From: Thioalkalivibrio nitratireducens
Lineage (GTDB): Bacteria > Pseudomonadota > Gammaproteobacteria > Ectothiorhodospirales > Ectothiorhodospiraceae
Length of the DNA stretch: 45,771 nucleotides
NCBI GenBank assembly: GCA_011390385.1
Contig: JAABSN010000006.1
Coordinates: 1-45,771, forward strand
Direction: 5' to 3'
This document shows, one piece after another, positions 34,501 to 41,489 of this stretch. A program made the position numbers and the translations under genes. The notes beneath the pieces are model-generated. The model made no database searches, was not told the DNA's origin, and was given only the letters and a program-made list of their open reading frames with translations. Within the stretch, counting starts at the first letter, position 1; every line of letters begins with the position of its first letter.

Positions 34501-34838
34501 ACGAAGGTGACCGGCCAGCCCGGGGATGACCGCCATTCCATACCAACCACCGGCGAGCGCCCGATCAGCCTGGTCAGGCGGCGAGCCCTGCGGGTGATCG
34601 CCACCTCGCGTAACAACACGATCCGCACCAGTACAAACAGGAGCAGCGCGGTCACGACAACGAAAAATCCACCCTTCAGGGCCTGCAGCCGACCCAGTCG
34701 CTCGGCATCCTCACCAGCCAGTATCAGGAGAAAGTGATCGGAGGCGAGAACCCACGGCAGCGCGATCGCTGCGTATGCCGCTGCCGCGAGCAGGGCGATC
34801 CGCAGCGCCTGCGGTTTATCCAGTCGTTTCATTCTCAT
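31506..34838 (-). CDS. Membrane-anchored PAS/GAF diguanylate cyclase-phosphodiesterase (GGDEF-EAL)
   Basis: About 1110 residues. Two N-terminal membrane helices (ALLAAAAYAAIALPWVLA and FFVVVTALLLFVLVRIVLL) flank a short loop. A PAS domain (about 90-205), two GAF domains (about 215-385 and 400-560), a second PAS/PAC (about 565-685), GGDEF (intact, GGDEF at 756-760) and EAL (EALVRW, Glu884) follow. The inhibitory I-site RxxD is present as RDQD five residues before GGDEF. It would make and/or degrade cyclic-di-GMP in response to bound signals. Start uncertain: MRMKRLDKPQ at 34838 is favoured over ATG 34931, which adds Cys/Gly-rich residues of no domain character. Downstream it converges on the DUF1566 gene across 161 bp with nothing recognisable. 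Confidence 0.94.
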   Translation of the reverse strand: MRMKRLDKPQALRIALLAAAAYAAIALPWVLASDHFLLILAGEDAERLGRLQALKGGFFVVVTALLLFVLVRIVLLREVAITRRARRLTRLIGRSPVVGMEWRSSPGWPVTFVSDNIRDWGYDPADLSTGRVNYADLIHPDDRERIAAEVARHLAEGPDNYRQEYRLWHGDGHWLWIDDQTWLVRDAEDGVALIQGVLMDVTSRVTDRMLEQARIDVLSDLVSGDSLEVLLRSICARLEAVYPLLRAAILLRDEEQDTLWVGTAPNLPENLVAAMAGSPLDPCVGAVTRGEPIYVDDLAQRSTDQTVVSAALEAGYGACWAVPFRNGNGEVIGALAALGNDSRLPTDREARILSEFAGITGLAVDKTRSAETLRARERALQTVAGMTPTLVREEDTKASIDEVLGDLGSISGADRVYVFEMHEAQPPGRLLCSQRYEWVRKGVTPQLYNADLQNFDLQATLPRWYDHLSSGDLIKGFVRDFPPDEHPWLKPQEITSVLVVPIPVEGRFWGFLGFDAVTRERAWGQVDEHILRIVAASIGAAVERRRAAEDQHLAAAVIESTRDGVMVTDLAPRIVSVNPAFTRITGYAEDEVVGRNPRILQSGRHGPEFFSALWQSLEEVGHWRGEIWNRRRDGAIFPQWLSISRVIDEHGKPTHYTAVITDISELKRTEERLQHLAHHDPLTDLPNRVLLQLRLEQAIARARRNGDLVAVLFLDLDQFKTINDSLGHPVGDRLLVDVAQRLSGRIRDQDTLARFGGDEFLLILEQLRDPDAAGQLADVLLRLLEKPFTIGDRELYVSASIGISVFPFDGDSVTELIQHADAAMYEAKGTSRNTYRFYTEALTRSANLRLSMEARLRRAIERDELLVHYQPQVDLATGAPVGVEALVRWKTADGRIVMPGEFIPIAEDSGLIVPLGYWVLREACSQGRRWLDAGGPPMRLAVNLSVRQWGHKGLLEQIRETLDETGFPSDRLEFEITETTLMQGKGPESEVLAALRELGVRVAIDDFGTGYSSLSALKQFPVDVLKIDRAFVDGLADDSDDQEIVSAVIAMAHSLRLETVAEGIETSAQRAFLLQKGCRIGQGFLFAKPMPATECMAWLRQALAAGKPAP

Positions 34839-35300
34839 TCCGCCCCCGATCCCTCCAAGCAGACATCCGACTGTCCCTGAAAGCCAACCGGCCCTTTGCC
34901 TGTCTCTGAGGCAGCATGTCCCGGCTCGCACGCCGAAGTAGCCGCTGGATGTAGCGCTGGAACCCGTTCCCGATGATTTAACGGGGTCCTCGGTGTGTCA
35001 AGCTGCTCCTGTCCACCCTCGGCATGAGCCACGGTAGACTCCATGGAGATCATCGGCAAACCAGGGCCCATCTCGGACGGGCAGCGAGCGATCGTCACAC
35101 GCCACAGCCACGATATGGAGCGCACCCTGAAACGGGCCTTCCCGGGATTACCGATCCGTCAGTGGGCTCCCTGCCGATCCTCCCTGCGCCGCGCCCCGGT
35201 CCGCTGCCGGGCACAGCGCCGAGAGGCCCCTGGGTGGTCCCTGAGCGCTGGCGGCCCAGCAGGGATCGTGACCACTGTGAAGGTAAGATCTTGATTTGAA
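34839..35300. other. 462-bp intergenic region, no convincing gene
   Basis: It separates the GGDEF-EAL start from the tRNA-Leu 3' end. An 83-codon plus-strand frame at 35043-35294 begins MEIIGKPGPISDGQRAIVTRH but turns into Arg/Pro/Ser-rich, shadow-like sequence and has no good SD, so it is not called. Promoter elements for the GGDEF-EAL gene should be here but are not clear. Confidence 0.4.
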
Positions 35301-35387
35301 TGGTGGGGACGGCCGGAATCGAACCGGCACGGTATTGCTACCAGCGGATTTTAAGTCCGCTGCGTCTACCAGTTCCGCCACGCCCCC
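35301..35387 (-). tRNA. tRNA-Leu (anticodon UAA)
   Basis: 87 nt on the minus strand with encoded CCA. The acceptor GGGGGCG pairs with CGTCCCC, followed by discriminator A and CCA. Anticodon stem GCGGA/TCCGC with loop CTTAAAA gives UAA. A long variable arm (class II) and the T-arm GCCGGTTCGATTCCGGC are present. The frame over it encoding AELVDAADLKSAGSN is a well-known translation artefact of tRNA-Leu. Confidence 0.98.
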
Positions 35388-35539
35388 GGGCTGCGCCGGA
35401 CCGGATCGGTTGAACCGACCGGATCAGGAACCTGTAGCAGGATGGTACCGGAAACTCTGCCCCCATGGCAGCGACTGCAACGGCCCGCCGATCCCGGTAA
35501 TCTTGCCCGGTGTATCCATCCGCGAAGCCCGAGTCGACC

Positions 35540-38146
35540 ATGACCGATACGGATCCATCCACGACCGTTTCCACCGGAGTCGAGGGCCTCGACGCGATTC
35601 TCGACGGGTTGCGTATCGGCGACAACGTGGTCTGGCGTGTCGACGATATCGAAGATTACCGGCGCTTCGTGGAGCCCTTTGTTGCCGCCGCCTCGGCGCA
35701 GGGGCGCCAGATCATTTACCTGCGGTTCGGACAACACGCGCCATTGCTGCCGGACGACCCCGGCATACGGACGGTTCAGCTTGAGTCTCGGGGCGGCTTC
35801 GAGGCCTTCACGGCGCAGGTCTATCAGTTGATCACGGATCACGGGCGCGGCGCGTTCTACGTCTGCGATTGCCTGTCGGATCTCCTCGCAGCCTGGGCCA
35901 CCGATTACATGGTCGGCAACTTCTTCCGGGTCGTCTGCCCCTATCTGTTCGAGCTGGATACGGTCGCGTACTTCGCGCTACAGCCCCAGAACCACTCGCA
36001 TATCACGCTTTCCCGGATCCGCGAGACCACGCAGGTCCTGATCGACGTGCATCACGCTGACAACGAGCGCCAGATTCAGCCGGTGAAGGTCTGGCAGCGG
36101 CAGTCGCCCACGATGTTCCTGCCGCACCGACAGCGCGGCGATCGCTTCCTGCCGGTGGTCGACAGCAGCGATGCCACCCGCCTGCAGGCGGCGCTGGCGC
36201 ATCGGCGCGAAGGCACCAGCCGGCGCCAGCTCGACTGCTGGGATCATCTCTTCCTCGAGGCGGCGGAAGTTGCAGCACCGGGTGTGGACGAATCCCGACG
36301 CTCCGGGGTGCTCGAGCATCTGCTGCAGGTCGTGATCGGCCGCGAGCCGCGCATCCTCGAACTTGCACGCCGTTATCTGACGCTGGAGGACCTTCTCGCC
36401 GTCCGCGCCCGCATGATCGGCACCGGCTACATCGGCGGCAAGGCCGTCGGGATGCTGCTGGCGAGAAAGATCCTGCTGCGCGAGGATCCCGAACGCTGGG
36501 AGCGGTACCTGGAGCCTCACGACTCCTTCTACGTTGGCTCGGATGTCTACTATTCGTACCTGGTGCACAACGGCTGGTGGCCGCGAATCATGCGCCAACG
36601 CACCACCGAGGGCTATTTCGACGCCGCCCGGTCGCTGCACCAGGATATGCTCGCGGGCGAAATTCCCGATGAGGTCCGGCTCGAGCTCGAGCGCGTGCTC
36701 GATTACTTCGGCCAGTACCCGATCCTGGTACGCTCGTCGAGCCTGCTGGAGGACGGGTTCGGTAATGCTTTCGCGGGCAAGTACGAGAGCACCTTCCGGG
36801 TCAACCAGGGAACACCCGAGGAGCGGATGCAACAGCTCGAGGAGGCGATCCGCCTGGTCTTCGCATCCAGTATGGGCGAGGACGCCCTGGTCTACCGCCA
36901 GCAGCGGGGACTGGCCAAACTGGAAGAGCCGATGGGTCTGCTGCTGCAGCGGGTCAACGGCCGTTACCACGAATCACTGTACCTTCCGGACGCGGCCGGG
37001 GTCGGCGTGTCGCGGAACGTCTTCGCCTGGGATCCCGAAATGGACCCGAAGGCCGGCATGCTGCGTCTGGTGCTGGGTCTTGGCACCCGGGCGGTAGACC
37101 GGATCGAAGGCGACCACGCCTGTGTCGTCGCGCTCGATCAGCCGCACCGGCGTCCGTTTCGCGACACGGGAGACGCGTACCGCTACTCGCAGCATGCGGT
37201 GGATATTCTCGACATCATGGATAACCGGTTGCGCTCGATTCCGCTGCGCCAGTTGGTCCAGGCTGCCCCTTCGCTGCCCCTGCGCTGGGTGGCGGAAATG
37301 GACCGCGAGGCCACCGAGCGCGCGCGCGAACACGGCGATGGCAGCCCGATCTGGCGCCTGACCTTTACCCCGCTGCTGCGTGAAACCGACTTCGTGCCGT
37401 TGATGCGGCAGCTGCTGGGTACGCTGGAAAAGGCCTATGCCTACCCGGTCGACATCGAGTTCACCCTGCATCTCGCCGACGACGGCACACCTTCGGTCAA
37501 CCTCGTGCAGTGCCGCCCTCTACAGACCCTGGGGGAGCCTCGGGAGGTGCAGTTGCCCGACCGGGTCGCAACGAACCGCCTCCTGTTCTCGACCGAGGGC
37601 CGTTTCATGGGCGGCAACATGGATCAACCGATCGACCGCATCATCCATGTCGATGGCCCACGCTACAGCGCGCTGAAGGTTTCCCAGCGCTTCGCCGTCG
37701 CCCGCCTCGTCGGGCGCCTGAACCGCGAGGTCCGGGATCGCGACGAGTGTCCGACATTGCTGATCGGACCGGGGCGCTGGGGCACCAGCAGTCCCGAACT
37801 CGGCATCCCGGTCCGGTTTGCGGACATCAGTCGCGTCGCCGTACTGGTCGAGGTCGCGGAGCTTGGCTCGGGACTGATTCCCGATCTTTCGTTCGGCTCC
37901 CATTTCTTTCAGGATCTGGTCGAGTCGAAAATCGGCTACGTGGCGCTGTTCCCGCAGGAATCCGGTACCGTTTTTCACCCCGAGTGGCTGGACACGCTGC
38001 CCAGTGGAAGCCGGTTGCCGCTGGACAGCGATGAGGCGGCGGATCCGGCGATCCGGGACGCGCTACGGCTATACGACGTTCGCGGCGTCGGGCTTCGTGT
38101 GTCTGCTGATGTTGTAGCGCAGCGCCTGTTCTGCCACCAGGGGTAG
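35540..38146 (+). CDS. PEP/pyruvate-binding (PPDK N-terminal ATP-grasp) protein with degenerate KaiC/RecA-like N-terminus
   Basis: 868 residues. The N-terminal part (about 10-250) starts TGVEGLDAILDGLRIGDNVVWRVDD, like KaiC/RadA proteins, but the Walker A Gly-Lys-Thr is missing. From about residue 300 the PPDK-N/PEP-synthase fold is visible (GTGYIGGKAVGMLLARKILL, YPILVRSSSLLEDGFGNAFAGKYES, VNLVQCRPLQTL). No phospho-histidine swivelling domain or PEP-binding barrel is present, so it is not a complete PEP synthase. Start ATG 35540 preferred over 35510. Role unknown; a phosphotransferase or nucleotide-sensing protein is possible. 33 bp before the SDR gene. Confidence 0.85.
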   Translation: MTDTDPSTTVSTGVEGLDAILDGLRIGDNVVWRVDDIEDYRRFVEPFVAAASAQGRQIIYLRFGQHAPLLPDDPGIRTVQLESRGGFEAFTAQVYQLITDHGRGAFYVCDCLSDLLAAWATDYMVGNFFRVVCPYLFELDTVAYFALQPQNHSHITLSRIRETTQVLIDVHHADNERQIQPVKVWQRQSPTMFLPHRQRGDRFLPVVDSSDATRLQAALAHRREGTSRRQLDCWDHLFLEAAEVAAPGVDESRRSGVLEHLLQVVIGREPRILELARRYLTLEDLLAVRARMIGTGYIGGKAVGMLLARKILLREDPERWERYLEPHDSFYVGSDVYYSYLVHNGWWPRIMRQRTTEGYFDAARSLHQDMLAGEIPDEVRLELERVLDYFGQYPILVRSSSLLEDGFGNAFAGKYESTFRVNQGTPEERMQQLEEAIRLVFASSMGEDALVYRQQRGLAKLEEPMGLLLQRVNGRYHESLYLPDAAGVGVSRNVFAWDPEMDPKAGMLRLVLGLGTRAVDRIEGDHACVVALDQPHRRPFRDTGDAYRYSQHAVDILDIMDNRLRSIPLRQLVQAAPSLPLRWVAEMDREATERAREHGDGSPIWRLTFTPLLRETDFVPLMRQLLGTLEKAYAYPVDIEFTLHLADDGTPSVNLVQCRPLQTLGEPREVQLPDRVATNRLLFSTEGRFMGGNMDQPIDRIIHVDGPRYSALKVSQRFAVARLVGRLNREVRDRDECPTLLIGPGRWGTSSPELGIPVRFADISRVAVLVEVAELGSGLIPDLSFGSHFFQDLVESKIGYVALFPQESGTVFHPEWLDTLPSGSRLPLDSDEAADPAIRDALRLYDVRGVGLRVSADVVAQRLFCHQG

Positions 38147-38179
38147 AATGTCGGCTCCATGCAATCTGGGGAATCAGTG

Positions 38180-38875
38180 ATGAAAACCGTAGTGATTACC
38201 GGCTGTGGTCGGGGCCTGGGGCTGGAATTCGTGCGCCACCTGCTGGCACGGGGCGACCGTGTCTACGCTGGCGCGCGGCGCCCGGAGTCGTCGGGTGAAC
38301 TGATGGAACTGGCACAAACCCGCCCTGACCTCCTCACGGTGCTGCCGCTGGATGTCACCAACGCGGCGCACCGGGCCAACCTTGCCGCGACGCTCAACGG
38401 AAAAAGCGTCGATCTCCTCATCAACAACGCCGGCATGTACGGGCCGGTCCCGGATACCCTCGGCAATACCGACGAAGATGCATGGCTGGAAACCTTTCGC
38501 GTCAATACCGTGGCGCCACGCCAGATCGTCGAAACCCTGCTGCCGAACCTGCGTACAGGGACCCGCCCGTGCATTGCGCTGCTGAGTTCCAAGATGGGTT
38601 CGATCGCCGACAACGGATCGGGCGGCGTCTATATCTACCGCTCGTCGAAGGCTGCGCTGAATGCCGTCGGCGTGAGCATGGCCCGGGACCTCGCGGACCA
38701 GGGCATACTGACCCTGATCCTGCATCCCGGCTGGGTACTCACCGACATGGGCGGCCCGAATGCGGAAATCACGGTAACCGAATCGGTGACCTCGATGCTG
38801 AAGACGCTCGACAACGCGTCGGAAGCCGACAACGGGCGCTTCATCGACATCGACGGCAGCACGATTCCCTGGTAG
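38180..38875 (+). CDS. Short-chain dehydrogenase/reductase
   Basis: 231 residues, classical SDR: cofactor motif TGCGRGLG near residue 9, DVTNAAH, NNAGMYG and the catalytic YRSSK (Tyr-x-x-x-Lys) with a preceding SSKMGS serine. An NAD(P)-dependent oxidoreductase, possibly of the C-factor/sniffer-like group; substrate unknown. ATG 38180 has GGGGA 9 nt upstream; ATG 38159 adds 7 residues. It follows the PEP-binding protein by 33 bp and is probably cotranscribed. Converges on the DUF151 gene, with a dispersed repeat copy between them. Confidence 0.92.
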   Translation: MKTVVITGCGRGLGLEFVRHLLARGDRVYAGARRPESSGELMELAQTRPDLLTVLPLDVTNAAHRANLAATLNGKSVDLLINNAGMYGPVPDTLGNTDEDAWLETFRVNTVAPRQIVETLLPNLRTGTRPCIALLSSKMGSIADNGSGGVYIYRSSKAALNAVGVSMARDLADQGILTLILHPGWVLTDMGGPNAEITVTESVTSMLKTLDNASEADNGRFIDIDGSTIPW

Positions 38876-38919
38876 GCGAAATCTGCGTCGGCGTCGGTCC
38901 AGCGTCAAAGCTCGACCGC

Positions 38920-39020
38920 GTAGGGTGCCGTAAGGCGAAGCCGAACCGCACCGATATTGCGCCGGCGCAGGCATCGGGGCCCCGAACGGTGCAATTCGCT
39001 GCCGCTCATTGGCACCCTAC
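38920..39020 (+). repeat. Dispersed MITE-like element, copy 4
   Basis: 101 bp with perfect ends GTAGGGTGCC and GGCACCCTAC, same orientation as copy 1. It lies between two convergent genes, where its folded RNA could also act as a bidirectional transcription end. Confidence 0.8.
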
Positions 39021-39048
39021 CTTTTCGTCGTGGGGGTCACGGCCGGGT

Positions 39049-39939
39049 TCAGCCCCGGGGCGTGACCCGACCCGTGTCCTGTACGCGCAGGCCGTCGCCG
39101 TCTGCCGGCGGTCGCCGTGGTTCCGGAACGTCGGTCGATAGTTCCAGGTCCCGGATTTCGCCATCGTGCCAGATCGTCAGCGTGGCCCGGGACCCGGAGG
39201 GCGTCTGCCGCACCAGATCCAGGAACGCCATCGGCGAATCCGGAACCTCGCCGTTCACTTCGAGCACCATCACGCCCGGAACGAGACCCCGTTCGGCGGC
39301 TTCACCGACGGCCCGGCTCACCAATACACCCGGACGATCGGGCAAACGCAACGCCTCGCGCAGGTCCGGAGTCACCGCGCCCACGGTAATCCCGAGCGCC
39401 GTCACCACCTGCTGGGATTCCGGCAAACCCTCGAATTCCAGTCCGCGCGTCGCAACCAGCACATCGGGTGCAACCAGCAAGGTCGCGCCCGTTCGCACGG
39501 CGAGCGCCAGAGCGTCACTCGGGCGACTGTCGACCAGCACGGGGTCATCGCGATGCTCCAGATGCAGTTCGATCAATCCCGTGTAGGTCGTACCGACCAG
39601 GGCATCGACCATCACGCGCTCCACCGACCCGCCGCTGGCGGCGATGACGTTGGCGAGCAGATCGTGGGTCATCGGGCGCGGTGTGGGCACTTCGCGTAGC
39701 GCCAGCAGGATGGCCAGGGCTTCGTTCGGACCGATGCTGATCAGGACCACGTCGCCGGAGGACGGCTCCCGAAGCAGAACCACCGGTGAACCGCCAAGGC
39801 TTGCGAAACCGACCGTGGCCAGTTCGACCTTGATCATCTGGTCCAGCGGTACTGCCGGTTCACGAATGTCAGCCCGAGCGACACCGAGCAGAAACAGCAG
39901 GACGGGAAGCCAGATTCCGCTCTTGATCAAGGATGCCAT
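39049..39939 (-). CDS. Exported DUF151 (bifunctional nuclease family) - PDZ protein
   Basis: 296 residues. Signal peptide MASLIKSGIWLPVLLFLLGVARA at the N-terminus. A DUF151 domain covers about 35-155 (MIKVELATVGFASLGGSPVVLLREPSSGDVVLISIGPNEALAILLAL, MTHDLLANVIAASGGSVERVMVDAL, LVDSRPSDALALAVRTGA). A PDZ-like region covers about 195-280 (GVLVSRAVGEAAERGLVPGVMVLEVNGEVPDSPMAFLDLV). Start ATG 39939 with AAGGGGG upstream fits the signal peptide; the frame is open to 40023. DUF151 alone is usually cytoplasmic, so export plus PDZ is unusual. Function unknown. Confidence 0.88.
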   Translation of the reverse strand: MASLIKSGIWLPVLLFLLGVARADIREPAVPLDQMIKVELATVGFASLGGSPVVLLREPSSGDVVLISIGPNEALAILLALREVPTPRPMTHDLLANVIAASGGSVERVMVDALVGTTYTGLIELHLEHRDDPVLVDSRPSDALALAVRTGATLLVAPDVLVATRGLEFEGLPESQQVVTALGITVGAVTPDLREALRLPDRPGVLVSRAVGEAAERGLVPGVMVLEVNGEVPDSPMAFLDLVRQTPSGSRATLTIWHDGEIRDLELSTDVPEPRRPPADGDGLRVQDTGRVTPRG

Positions 39940-39995
39940 GACGTTCCCCCTTCGTTCCGGATTGGTGACAAATCCCTGTGACGATCTGTTGACTG

Positions 39996-40033
39996 GTATC
40001 GGTGCGGTTCGGCTTCGCCTCACGGCACCCTAC
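39996..40033 (-). repeat. Dispersed element, half copy (copy 5)
   Basis: Only the right arm is present: GTATCGGTGCGGTTCGGCTT, then CGCCTCACGGCACCCTAC. It stands 26 bp left of copy 6, in the same orientation. Probably a remnant. Confidence 0.7.
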
Positions 40034-40059
40034 GGGGTACAAGGCACGATAGGCAACAC

Positions 40060-40167
40060 GTAGGGTGTCAATGAGCGGCAGCGAATTACACCGTTGAATG
40101 CCCGGGGCCTGGACGCCAGCGCCGGCGTGGTATCGGTGCGGTTCGGCTTCGCGTCACGGCACCCTAC
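40060..40167 (-). repeat. Dispersed MITE-like element, copy 6
   Basis: 108 bp with ends GTAGGGTGTC and GGCACCCTAC. Interior TGAGCGGCAGCGAATTACACC and GGTGCGGTTCGGCTTCGCG. Same length as copy 1 but inverted. With copy 5 it fills most of the gap between two minus-strand genes. Confidence 0.8.
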
Positions 40168-40204
40168 GGGAAAAGCATCTGCGTGTGCCAAGGCCCGCAA
40201 TCCA

Positions 40205-40426
40205 TCAGCCCTGCAAGGTCGCGAACGCCTGCATCACCACCACCCAGGCCAGGTAGCCACCGTACCCGAGCAGCATGGCTCCGGCCAGGATCGTGATCGG
40301 CCGAACGCCCCGCCTTTCCGGCACGGGCTCGCCCTGGGCACGCAAGCGACGTTCGCGCAGCCATTGGCGCAGGCGCCACCAGGCAAACCCGATGAGCACG
40401 GCCAGCGTCAGAATCTTCCAGAACAT
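40205..40426 (-). CDS. Small membrane protein of unknown function
   Basis: 73 residues with two hydrophobic helices (MFWKILTLAVLIGFAWWRL and ITILAGAMLLGYGGYLAWVVVMQAF) separated by a basic segment RQWLRERRLRAQGEPVPERRG. GGAGG lies 6 nt before the ATG at 40426; ATG 40429 is 3 nt from it. It follows the YheT-type hydrolase gene by about 50 bp on the same strand and is probably cotranscribed. No family recognised. Confidence 0.7.
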   Translation of the reverse strand: MFWKILTLAVLIGFAWWRLRQWLRERRLRAQGEPVPERRGVRPITILAGAMLLGYGGYLAWVVVMQAFATLQG

Positions 40427-40478
40427 CATTGTCCTCCATTGACCGGGATGGGGTTCGCCGCATCTCGCCAGACACGAA

Positions 40479-41486
40479 TTACCGGTTTCGGAACTGCTCG
40501 AGCAGATATTCCGGGATGCGTCGCTCGAGGTAGCTGCGCCCGTTACTCTCGAGGAACCCGACATGACCGCCTTGTGCGTGGCGCTCGAGGATGACGCAAT
40601 CCGACAGTTGCTCGGTGGTCGGCAGCCCGTCGGGAGTCATGAACGGATCGTTGTCGGCGTTGATCATCAGCGTCGGAACGCGGATGTTCCGAATCACACC
40701 GATACTACTGGCGCGATCATAGTAATCGTCCACGTCCCTGAACCCGTGCAGGGGGGCGGTGATTCGGGCATCGAACTGTCGAAAGCTGTGCAGGCTCTCG
40801 AGGCCTTCGGCCAGATCCTGACGCGCCAGCGCCGCACATTTCTTACGCCACTGTCTGCGCAATTGACGCAGAATGTGGCTCTGGTACAGCCGCGAAAGGC
40901 CACGGTTCAACCGCCTTTCGGCGGCATGCAGGCAGAATGGCACGGAGACCGCAACCGCGCAGTCGACACCGGCTTCGTCGCCACCAGCGGCGATACTGTG
41001 CAGCAGCGCACTGCCACCCAGCGAAACCCCGACCGCGGCGAGCCCACGCGACGCATGGCGCCGGCGCAATTCGCCAAAGACGAAGCGCGGATCTTCGCTT
41101 TCGCCCATGTGATAACTGCGCAGGCTGCGGTTCGGTTCGCCGCCGGCGCCACGAAAGTGCATCGTGCAGGCCCAGAACCCCCGATCATGCAGGGCGCGCA
41201 TGAGTACGCGCGCATAAGCCGACCGGCTGCCACCGCCCAGGCCGTGCAGCAGGACAACGATCGGCCCGCCCGGATCAGGGCCCCAGTCCAGCGTGACAAA
41301 ATCGCCATCCGGCAGTGTCATGTGCTGCCGACGCAATGGAACCCCTCGGTGCCAGCGCAGCGTGTTGGGAACGATCGTTTGCAGGTGCCCGCCGGGCAGC
41401 CACCACGCGGGCCGGAATTGCCGAACCCGGTCGGTTGCCTCAGACACCACCGGCCACACCGCCGAGGCGCAAGCTGTCACTGCCAC
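40479..41486 (-). CDS. YheT-type alpha/beta hydrolase
   Basis: 335 residues. Characteristic YheT start FRPAWWLPGGHLQTIVPNTL, oxyanion region VLLHGLGGGSRSAYARVL, nucleophile elbow GVSLGGSALL, acid in MINADNDPFMTPDGLP and histidine in GGHVGFLESNG, so the Ser-Asp-His triad is complete. Members are esterases or acylhydrolases of uncertain substrate. It ends about 50 bp before the small membrane protein and starts 3 bp after the stop of the flavoprotein gene transcribed the same way, so the three probably form an operon. Confidence 0.93.
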   Translation of the reverse strand: MAVTACASAVWPVVSEATDRVRQFRPAWWLPGGHLQTIVPNTLRWHRGVPLRRQHMTLPDGDFVTLDWGPDPGGPIVVLLHGLGGGSRSAYARVLMRALHDRGFWACTMHFRGAGGEPNRSLRSYHMGESEDPRFVFGELRRRHASRGLAAVGVSLGGSALLHSIAAGGDEAGVDCAVAVSVPFCLHAAERRLNRGLSRLYQSHILRQLRRQWRKKCAALARQDLAEGLESLHSFRQFDARITAPLHGFRDVDDYYDRASSIGVIRNIRVPTLMINADNDPFMTPDGLPTTEQLSDCVILERHAQGGHVGFLESNGRSYLERRIPEYLLEQFRNR

Positions 41487-41489
41487 CGA

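Noticed and set aside
35043..35294. 83-codon plus frame upstream of tRNA-Leu
   Set aside because: No convincing SD, the C-terminal half is low-complexity Arg/Pro/Ser, and no family is recognised.
35148..35381. 77-codon minus frame MAELVDAADLKSAGSNTVPV...
   Set aside because: Translation of the tRNA-Leu gene, a frequent annotation artefact.
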